Assembly (NCBI GenBank): GCA_028293305.1
Contig: JAQGPD010000095.1
Coordinates: forward strand, 1-9,013
Direction of reading: 5' to 3'
DNA: 9,013 bases
DNA from: Verrucomicrobiales bacterium
GTDB lineage: Bacteria > Verrucomicrobiota > Verrucomicrobiia > Verrucomicrobiales > V1-33
The notes below the pieces were generated by a model. It did not search any database and had not been told where the DNA came from. It saw only the letters and a list, made by a program, of their open reading frames with translations. Shown piece by piece: positions 1 to 5,904 of this stretch (position 1 is the stretch's first letter; each line of letters starts with the position of its first letter). Made by a program: the position numbers and the translations under genes.

Positions 1-515
1 CAGGCCAAAAATCCGCTTTCACCGGGCCGGATGAAACGGATGCCGGAACTGCGGCGGAAGGACATGACGAGAATGGAGAAATTATACTGCCAGACGGCGA
101 ACCGGCCTCCCTTTCTGATCATTTCCAATACTTGGCCGGCGGTCAGGTCCTCGGTGCCGGGAATGAAGGCACCGTCCATCACGAGCGGGATGTCCAGATT
201 GACGTCCCGAGGAAGAGGCTCGGCGCGGTAGCCGGAAGTGGGAGGCGTGTAGGGATTGGCCGGGGACTGCGTGGCATTGCCCGGCATCGGAGGCGGCGCA
301 TTCCGGAAGACTGGCGGAACCGTGGGGGCGGGGACGGCGCTGGGTGGCGTGGCCAGTTCACTGAAAACTTCATGCGCGGGTGCCCAGTCGCAGCCGCCCT
401 CCTCACCCACCAGACTGTCCCGGGTGATTTCGCCCTTTTTCACTTTTCCCAGAATATCCCCGGCATCCCAAGGTCCATCCGGCGCATTGTTCAGAAAAAG
501 ATAGTAACGTTTCAT
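1..515 (-). CDS. GYF_2 (DUF4339) domain protein, C-terminus beyond window
   Basis: This minus-strand frame is open from the ATG at 515-513 to the left edge, giving 171 complete codons and no stop. Residues 1-52 read as a GYF_2/DUF4339 domain: an MKRYY start, a GPW core (residues 14-16), a helix with KKGEIT, then DSLVGEEGG and a CDWAPAHEVF end. Residues 55-103 form a linker rich in Pro, Ala and Thr. From about residue 124 a second domain begins, with AGQVLEMIRKGGRFAVWQY, a hydrophobic SILVMSF stretch and a FIRPGESG segment. From memory, this resembles a conserved uncharacterised domain of Verrucomicrobiota and Bacteroidota that continues into membrane helices, but those would lie outside the window. 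GYF_2 domains are thought to mediate protein contacts, so no catalytic role can be given. A GTG lies nine codons upstream in frame, but the ATG fits the domain start better. No good ribosome binding site precedes it. The gene is divergent from the primase-like gene. Confidence 0.85.
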   Translation of the reverse strand, partial: MKRYYLFLNNAPDGPWDAGDILGKVKKGEITRDSLVGEEGGCDWAPAHEVFSELATPPSAVPAPTVPPVFRNAPPPMPGNATQSPANPYTPPTSGYRAEPLPRDVNLDIPLVMDGAFIPGTEDLTAGQVLEMIRKGGRFAVWQYNFSILVMSFRRSSGIRFIRPGESGFLA

Positions 516-878
516 CAATTTCTGCGTGGAATGACTGGTCACATGGACTTTTAAAACTAAAATTTTGAACAGATTAATGAGTTCGAATGATCAATCCTTG
601 TATCATCCAGCGCAATCCTTTGATTTGGAATCGTTGGCTTATTTCGGGTTATTTTTGGAATGGGCCGGAGGCAATAAAGAAAAACGAGCAACGCCCCCTC
701 GCGCATCCGCCAGAGCAGGTTTCCGGAGGCGACCACGGGAGGAAAAACACGAACCGGCGGAACCGCAGCCGCGATTCCATTGCTATTTCCGCAACCGGAT
801 GATAATTATTGGATAAGCTGATCCTGGCATAACCGTCGCCGCGGCTGTGGGATCGCCGGTCCAACTCTCCGAGTTTGA
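516..878. other. Divergent intergenic region without a credible gene
   Basis: These 363 bases separate the minus-strand GYF_2 gene from the plus-strand primase-like gene and should hold promoters for both. The first 150 bases or so are AT-rich, unlike the flanking coding DNA; the centre (about 690-775) is GC-rich. The best promoter-like match I see toward the primase-like gene is TTGCTA at 780-785 and GATAAT at 801-806. Its 15-base spacer is short, so it is only a weak candidate. A perfect 8-bp palindrome, GCCGCGGC, sits at about 838-845, inside a loose GATCC/GGATC inverted repeat (about 821-855). Short open frames here have composition unlike the neighbouring genes and no recognisable domain. 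I see no RNA gene or terminator. Confidence 0.5.
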
Positions 879-2279
879 ATGAATGCGTTCCACGCCGACC
901 CCGCCGTCCGGCAACGCTTGGTCGAATATCTCGGCGGGGACACCCTCGAGAACGCCACGGCGTTTTATATTACGCACTCGGATGGCTGCGCGTTCCAACG
1001 CCCGGAGTTGCACCCGCCCACGGAACTCAATTGGTTTTTGGATCAGGAATTGGATATTGCGCGATCACTCGCGGACCGTGAATCGCTATTGCTGCACTTG
1101 GATGTGGAATATGTTAATTTCGATTCCCCGGGCGAAGCCTATGTGGACCCGTGGCGGACGTTCGATCTTCAGGAGCCCACCGTGCGGGCGATTGAAGCGG
1201 TGCTCTGCGGCCTGGGCATCGCGCCGCTGCATCTCATCACCGGGCAGGGTCATCATTTTGTCTGGCGGGTCAGGCAATCCTCGGCTGTGGCGCAAAAAAT
1301 AGCCGCTCTCGACCCCGCGCCGGAACTTGTCAGGGAATGCGCGGCCCGGGCGGGCGGACCGCTTTGCTCGCAGATCACCGCCTGGCAGCAACAGGCGTTC
1401 TCGGGCATCGCGTTGTTGATGGAATACGTGGCCCAGCGGGTGAAGGCGGAGGCCTCTCCCGCCAGTTCGCTGCCCGTGGAAATCACTGCCGTGCATGTGG
1501 GACCCGGCCAAGGCGGACGACGGGAAATGATCTCCATCGACATTTCCGAATATGGCGACCCGCTGCACACCCGGATGGTTAGGATGCCTTTCACCAACTA
1601 TCTCAAACCCTGGATCACGGGCTTGGCGCGCGACCTGGGAATCGAAGCCGAGGTGCCGCTTTTCCGCGCGATTCCATTGCATGAGATGGATGTGCGCCAG
1701 GCGATCAAATTCCGTCAGGATGAGGGCGATGTCCTGGAGCTGGCCAGGCGGGCCGGCGTGCGCATCCCTCTGCAGGAGGAAGGCACTGACAAGCTTTTGG
1801 AATGTTATCTGGCCTCGCCGCTGCGGCGGTTTCATAACGGTTATTATGCCGAGAAACACGACCTTGCCGATCTCTGGCCCGCGACCTACGGCAGCACCCC
1901 GCTGGAGGCGCTCCCCTATTGTGTGAGGGACATTCTGGAATGGCCCAACGACCGCCTGCTGAAGCCCGCCGGCCTGCAGATGATCGCTCGCACTTTTCTG
2001 GCGGAAGGCTGGCATCCCCGTCACATCGCGGGGCTGATCCGCTCGAAGCTGGCGGATCCCCGCCACGGCTGGGGGGTGGATTGGCAGGATTATGAACCCG
2101 GCACGCGCGCGGATTTTTACACCCGGCTTTTCACGGGACAATGGGCGGCGGGGCTGGATGGGCTGGTCGATTTCAACTGCACCTCCACCCAGGAAAAAGG
2201 CTTCTGTCCCAGCGCCGGAGCCTCCGGCTGCACCTTGTCAGGACATCGGGACCGCATCGCTTTTCCTCCACCCTTATGA
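879..2279 (+). CDS. Archaeo-eukaryotic primase (AEP)-like protein with PriL-like four-cysteine C-terminal module
   Basis: A 466-residue protein with the ordered motifs of the AEP superfamily, whose members make primers or extend DNA with two metal ions. Motif I is the strand LLLHLDVEY with D75-x-E77. Motif II is TGQGHHFVW (121-129), matching S/T-G-x-G-x-H with H126 as the probable catalytic histidine. Motif III is ISID with D221, followed by the basic stretch TRMVRMPFTNYLK (231-243), as in family members that bind the nucleotide phosphates. The C-terminal part starts with LPYC (C348) and a helical region LLKPAGLQMIARTFLAEGW. It ends with a cluster C434-X8-C443-P-X7-C451. One early cysteine plus three late ones is the layout of PriL-type Fe-S domains and PriCT-like modules, so a bound metal or cluster is likely; H456 is an alternative ligand. 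No helicase domain is present. The ATG at 879 lacks a clear Shine-Dalgarno sequence. The stop overlaps the next start (ATGA), so the two are probably translated together. The AEP call rests on motifs; a general hypothetical protein is the fallback. Confidence 0.68.
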   Translation: MNAFHADPAVRQRLVEYLGGDTLENATAFYITHSDGCAFQRPELHPPTELNWFLDQELDIARSLADRESLLLHLDVEYVNFDSPGEAYVDPWRTFDLQEPTVRAIEAVLCGLGIAPLHLITGQGHHFVWRVRQSSAVAQKIAALDPAPELVRECAARAGGPLCSQITAWQQQAFSGIALLMEYVAQRVKAEASPASSLPVEITAVHVGPGQGGRREMISIDISEYGDPLHTRMVRMPFTNYLKPWITGLARDLGIEAEVPLFRAIPLHEMDVRQAIKFRQDEGDVLELARRAGVRIPLQEEGTDKLLECYLASPLRRFHNGYYAEKHDLADLWPATYGSTPLEALPYCVRDILEWPNDRLLKPAGLQMIARTFLAEGWHPRHIAGLIRSKLADPRHGWGVDWQDYEPGTRADFYTRLFTGQWAAGLDGLVDFNCTSTQEKGFCPSAGASGCTLSGHRDRIAFPPPL

Positions 2280-3115
2280 ACCCCTGGCCCATCGGACTCT
2301 CCACCGGTTGTTTTTATCAACGCTCCATCTTCGACGTGCTCCACGCCATCCGCGACGGCGGGTTCGATGCCGTGGAGGTGTGCTCTTTTCCCAAGCATCT
2401 GGACTATCATAACAAGGACGATGTCGCCCGCGCCGGCGACCTGATGCGCAGCCTCGGGTTGCGTCCCGTGTCGTTCCACGCGCCATTTGCGGATGCCATC
2501 GACATCACCGCGCCCGACCCCGCCGCCCGCGCCGCCGCCGTTAGGGAATTGATCACCGCCTGCACCGCCGCATCGGTCATGGGGGTTGAAAAAATCGTCC
2601 TGCATCCCGGCCCCGAGCGCTCCGGGCGCCCGCCTGAGCATGAGTTCCTGGAGCGCATGCGGCATGCGGCGGAATCCCTGAATACCGTGGCCGGCGCCTG
2701 CTGCACGCTGGGCGTGGAGCTGGTGTTGGAAAACATGCTGCCGCACCTGCTTTTCGGGCATACCAATGACATGATGTATCTGCTGGGCAGCATCCATGCG
2801 TGCACCGTCTCCGCCTGCCTGGACACCGGCCACGCCTACCTCGGGCGCGAGCTGGGTCAGGTGATCCACCAGCTGTCAGGTCATCTCCGGCTCGTCCACG
2901 CCAATGACAACCGCGGCGACCGGGACGAGCATCTCCCTCCGGGCGAGGGCCACATCGACTGGCCCTGGGTGTTCCGGGAGTTGCAGCGCTATCATTTTTC
3001 CGGAACGCTCATTCTGGAGCTTTCCTCGCGCCCGGACGAGTCCGTCCCCGACATGCTGGGACGCGCCCGGCATTCCCGGGATTTCCTCCTCGACCTCATG
3101 AAACGCATGGCCTGA
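2276..3115 (+). CDS. Xylose isomerase-like TIM barrel protein (AP endonuclease 2 / sugar phosphate isomerase-epimerase superfamily)
   Basis: A 279-residue protein, the usual length for single-domain members of this superfamily, with no signal peptide, so probably cytoplasmic. Barrel strands carry the expected metal ligands in order: E34 (VEV), H68 (FHAPF), H110 (VLHPG), E152 (LEN), D183 and H186 (LDTGHA), H208 (VHAND), D217-x-H219 (RDEHLPPGEGHIDW) and E248 (ILELS). From H68 onward these match all nine zinc-ligand positions of endonuclease IV, including the D-x-H before GEG. Many sugar isomerases/epimerases of the superfamily also keep most of them. The exact reaction (AP-site cleavage, or keto-sugar isomerisation or epimerisation) cannot be told from sequence. 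The start is the ATG at 2276, inside the stop of the primase-like gene. An upstream in-frame ATG at 2141 would add 45 residues with no family resemblance, entirely inside the preceding gene. The bases before the start are pyrimidine-rich with no Shine-Dalgarno, which favours termination-reinitiation. Confidence 0.88.
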   Translation: MNPWPIGLSTGCFYQRSIFDVLHAIRDGGFDAVEVCSFPKHLDYHNKDDVARAGDLMRSLGLRPVSFHAPFADAIDITAPDPAARAAAVRELITACTAASVMGVEKIVLHPGPERSGRPPEHEFLERMRHAAESLNTVAGACCTLGVELVLENMLPHLLFGHTNDMMYLLGSIHACTVSACLDTGHAYLGRELGQVIHQLSGHLRLVHANDNRGDRDEHLPPGEGHIDWPWVFRELQRYHFSGTLILELSSRPDESVPDMLGRARHSRDFLLDLMKRMA

Positions 3116-3187
3116 ACAAAACCGGACTCGCCGCCGCCCCATGCCTAACAGCTTGCCTTCCGGCGCGGGCTCCTCCATGATTCCGCC

Positions 3188-5413
3188 ATGCGACCCACCC
3201 TGCTGCTTCTGACTTTTGCTGCCCTGTCCCCACTTGTCAGCGCCGCTGAACCCCCCACTCCCGTGAACCCCGACGCCCCCCTCAACCGCCTTTCCAAGGA
3301 AAAGTCACCCTATCTTCTCCAGCACCAGCGCAACCCCGTGGACTGGTATCCGTGGGGTGAGGAGGCCTTCGCCAAAGCCAAGGCGGAAAACAAACCCATC
3401 CTCCTCAGCATCGGCTACAGCACCTGCCACTGGTGCCACGTCATGGAGCGCGAATCCTTCGAGAACCCGGAGGTCGGAAAATATCTCAAGGAACATTTCA
3501 TCGCCATCAAACTCGACCGCGAGGAGCGGCCGGATATCGACCACGTCTATATGACCGCCATGCAGGCGCTGGGTCTGGGCGGCGGCTGGCCGCTGAATGT
3601 TTTCCTGACACCGGACCGCAAACCGTTTTACGGCGGCACCTATTTTCCGCCCGAGGACAAAGGCGGACGGCCTGGCTTCCTGAGCATCCTCAAGCGCATC
3701 GCGGGGCTGTGGGAAAAAGATCCCGCCGGAATCCGTGAGGACGCCAACAACATCACCACGCAGCTCCAGGCCCACATGGCCAAGGACGGCGCCAGCGATC
3801 CCACGGCGGTCGCGGACCGCGCGCTGGTGGCCTCCGCGGCGATTTTGTTCTCGGAGAATTACGATGAAAAATTCGGCGGATTCAGCGCCGCGCCCAAGTT
3901 CCCGCAGCCGAAAATCCCCAGCCTCATCCTCATGGCCGGCGTGCACACGGAGAACCGCATTCTGTTCAACGAGGTCCTTTTCACCTGCCGCCGCATGGCC
4001 GCCGGAGGCATGTATGATCAGATCGGCGGCGGCTTCTCGCGCTATTCCGTGGATGAAAAATGGCTGGTGCCCCACTTCGAGAAAATGCTCTACGACAACG
4101 CCCAACTCATCGAGCTTTACCTCGATGCCGGGCTGGCTTCCGGCGACCCGGCTTTCCACGCGGTGGTCCGGGATATTTTACGTTATATCCTGCGCGACAT
4201 GACGCATCCGGAGGGCGGTTTTTATTCCGCGGAGGATGCGGACAGCGAGGGGCAGGAAGGGAAATTCTATTGCTTCACCAAAACGGAACTGGAGTCCATC
4301 CTGACAAAAGAGGAGGCCGCCTTCGCCCTGCCTTATTTTGGCGTGACGGAGAAAGGAAATTTCGAGGACCACTCCCATCCCAACCCCCTGCCCAATCTCA
4401 ATGTCCTCCACATCGCGGATCCGGAACGCAAGCTGACCGAAGTCGAAACCGCGCTCCTGGCCACGGTGAAAGCCAAGCTCACCGATGTTAGAAAAACCCG
4501 CGTCCGGCCCCATCTCGACGACAAAATCCTGACTTCCTGGAACGGTCTCATGCTGGGTGCCATCGCCCGCGCCGGCATCATCATGGACGAACCCGCCTGG
4601 CTGGACGCCGCCAGGAAAAACTTCGATTTCATCACCGCCAAGCTCTGGGACCCCGCCACCAAAACGCTTTACCACCGCTGGCGCGACGGCGAGCGCGACA
4701 ACGCGCAACTCCTGACGGCGTATGCGTTTTACCTGAAGGGCAGCATCGATCTCTATCAAACCACGCTCGATCCCAAGGTCCTGACATTCGCGATCGATCT
4801 GGCCGACAGCATGATCGCGAAGTTTTACGACGAAAAATCCGCCGGCTTCTACAGCAGCACCGCCGGCGGCAGCGACTTGTTATTCCGCGCCAAGGACGAC
4901 TACGACGGCGCCGAGCCCAGCGGAAACTCCACCGCGGTCCAGGCCCTGCTCCAACTGGCCGCCATCACCGAAAAGAAAAACTACCGCACGGTCGCCGACG
5001 CCACGCTGAAACTTTTCGCCGGCCGCATGAAGGAAATGCCGCAGGCCCTGCCGCTCATGCTGCATGCCGTCGCCTTCGCGGGCGAGGAACCCTTTCGCGC
5101 CGTCATCGCCGGGGACCCCGCCCTGCCGGAAACCAAGGCGCTCCTGCGCGCCGCCCACTCCGTCTATCAAAATCATCGCGTCATTCTAGGCACCGCCGGC
5201 CCGGTCGAACCCTTCGCCCTGACGCTGCAACCACCGGCCGGCAAAGCTCCCACGGCTTTTATCTGCACCGGCTCCAGCTGCCTCCCGCCCACGGGGGATC
5301 CCGAGAAGGTCAAAAAATCACTCCGTCCTCCAGGAAAAATACAACCCGCCGCGCCGGATGCTCCCACCGCCCCGGTGGCCACCCCGTCGCCGGCCCCGAA
5401 TGCAGGTCAATAA
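3188..5413 (+). CDS. Exported thioredoxin domain-containing protein, YyaL/SSP411 (DUF255) family
   Basis: A 741-residue protein. Residues 1-20 look like a Sec signal peptide (basic start, Leu-rich core, VSA-A cleavage site), so the product should be exported. Residues about 31-190 form the DUF255 thioredoxin-like domain: SPYLLQH, NPVDWYPWG, the redox motif C80-H-W-C83, DREERPDID (110-118), and GGWP with P135 as the likely cis-proline, then FYGGTYFPPE. The rest is an alpha/alpha-toroid domain like N-acylglucosamine 2-epimerases and glycoside hydrolases, with GGMYDQIGGGFSRYSVDE (about 273-290), HFEKMLYDNAQL, SAEDADSEG (about 346-354), DDKILTSWNGLML (about 444) and EPSGNSTAV (about 577). The end carries C693-X4-C698 followed by PPT, common in this family, then a Pro/Ala-rich tail from about 716. 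The family is widespread but its reaction is not established; a redox role coupled to a sugar-binding barrel is inferred. The ATG at 3188 follows the TIM-barrel gene by 72 bases with no visible terminator, so co-transcription is possible. Confidence 0.93.
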   Translation: MRPTLLLLTFAALSPLVSAAEPPTPVNPDAPLNRLSKEKSPYLLQHQRNPVDWYPWGEEAFAKAKAENKPILLSIGYSTCHWCHVMERESFENPEVGKYLKEHFIAIKLDREERPDIDHVYMTAMQALGLGGGWPLNVFLTPDRKPFYGGTYFPPEDKGGRPGFLSILKRIAGLWEKDPAGIREDANNITTQLQAHMAKDGASDPTAVADRALVASAAILFSENYDEKFGGFSAAPKFPQPKIPSLILMAGVHTENRILFNEVLFTCRRMAAGGMYDQIGGGFSRYSVDEKWLVPHFEKMLYDNAQLIELYLDAGLASGDPAFHAVVRDILRYILRDMTHPEGGFYSAEDADSEGQEGKFYCFTKTELESILTKEEAAFALPYFGVTEKGNFEDHSHPNPLPNLNVLHIADPERKLTEVETALLATVKAKLTDVRKTRVRPHLDDKILTSWNGLMLGAIARAGIIMDEPAWLDAARKNFDFITAKLWDPATKTLYHRWRDGERDNAQLLTAYAFYLKGSIDLYQTTLDPKVLTFAIDLADSMIAKFYDEKSAGFYSSTAGGSDLLFRAKDDYDGAEPSGNSTAVQALLQLAAITEKKNYRTVADATLKLFAGRMKEMPQALPLMLHAVAFAGEEPFRAVIAGDPALPETKALLRAAHSVYQNHRVILGTAGPVEPFALTLQPPAGKAPTAFICTGSSCLPPTGDPEKVKKSLRPPGKIQPAAPDAPTAPVATPSPAPNAGQ

Positions 5414-5582
5414 CCAATCCCGGGGGTTGTGGAGCCTCGATCTTCATAAACTTTTACCGATTTTTTGCATAATCCACTTGCACCATCCCCCACCCTTTGC
5501 TTGGTAGCGGTCCGCTCGCGTTGACCCCCTCAAACAGTCTTCGCAAGGAGCGGAAAACTCTGAGTCAAATCAGGGACACCCA
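5414..5582. other. Intergenic spacer upstream of tRNA-Leu
   Basis: The 169 bases between the thioredoxin-like gene and the tRNA contain no gene. An imperfect inverted repeat (CCAATCCC with GGGTTGTGG, about 5414-5433) follows the stop codon, but the nearest T-run (T6, about 5461-5466) is some 30 bases away, so it is not a convincing intrinsic terminator. A TTGACC hexamer at 5521-5526 could be the -35 box of the tRNA promoter, but no good -10 hexamer lies 16-18 bases further on. A small GCGG-T-CCGC hairpin (about 5507-5515) lies just before it. Confidence 0.4.
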
Positions 5583-5666
5583 GCTCGGGTGGCGGAATGG
5601 TAGACGCGTGCGTTTGAGGGGCGCATGGGGTAACCTGTGGGGGTTCGAGTCCCCCCCCGAGCACCA
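5583..5666 (+). tRNA. tRNA-Leu (anticodon GAG), CCA encoded
   Basis: The segment folds as a class II tRNA. The acceptor stem GCTCGGG (5583-5589) pairs with CCCGAGC (5656-5662), followed by discriminator A5663 and encoded CCA 5664-5666. A three-pair D stem GCG/CGC (5592-5594 with 5605-5607) closes a loop carrying GG. The anticodon stem TGCGT/GCGCA (5609-5613 with 5621-5625, one T-G pair) closes the loop TTGAGGG, giving anticodon GAG at 5616-5618, which reads leucine codons CUC and CUU. A 13-base variable arm (5626-5638) with a short GGG/CCT stem supports leucine identity. The T stem GGGGG/CCCCC (5639-5643 with 5651-5655) flanks TTCGAGT. A T-rich stretch follows the CCA. Confidence 0.95.
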
Positions 5667-5904
5667 CTTCCTTTTTCTTCGGGATTTTATGTTGTCCCAC
5701 CTTTACCCAACAAGGGCGGAGCTTTGCGGAAACTTATGGGATTGGCGGATTGTGCAAAACAGCTGGAATTTAGGGAATTATCGATGCTGATTCGCAAATT
5801 GTCGAAATTTATCAAAATTAAAGTGGAATTTGTGAGGAGTTCTGTTATTGATCGAAAATCTCCGTTAGTTTTATCGAGAGACCCATCGCCAACGGCTCAT
5901 TCGC
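5667..5904. other. AT-rich leader region of the secreted propeller/PA14 gene
   Basis: These 238 bases hold no gene. The part at about 5750-5875 is clearly richer in A and T than the genes around it, as expected for a promoter region. Weak candidates for sigma-70-like boxes can be picked (for example TTGATC then TTATCG 17 bases later, ending near 5876), but none is good. An in-frame TAG at 5866-5868 limits the 5' end of the downstream gene. T-rich sequence just after the tRNA (about 5667-5690) may help end tRNA transcription, but no stem precedes it apart from the tRNA itself. Confidence 0.4.

Noticed and set aside
565..816. Small open frame (83 codons) in the divergent intergenic region
   Set aside because: No ribosome binding site, no domain, an abrupt change from AT-rich to Arg/Pro-rich composition, and competing frames of similar length on both strands.
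1086..2141. Long minus-strand open frame (351 codons) opposite the primase-like gene
   Set aside because: It has no recognisable domain and is rich in Arg, Gly and His. It lies wholly opposite a frame with AEP motifs, as expected for the antisense of GC-rich coding DNA.
2141..2275. Upstream start extending the TIM barrel by 45 residues
   Set aside because: The added residues do not resemble the family and overlap the primase-like gene's conserved cysteine region out of frame. The ATG at 2276 gives the usual family length and N-terminus.
5414..5466. Intrinsic terminator after the thioredoxin-like gene
   Set aside because: The inverted repeat is imperfect and the T-run is about 30 bases downstream of it, too far for a standard intrinsic terminator.
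5583..5690. tRNA-Leu as an integration site for a mobile element
   Set aside because: No second copy of the tRNA 3' end is visible in the window, and there is no integrase or transposase.
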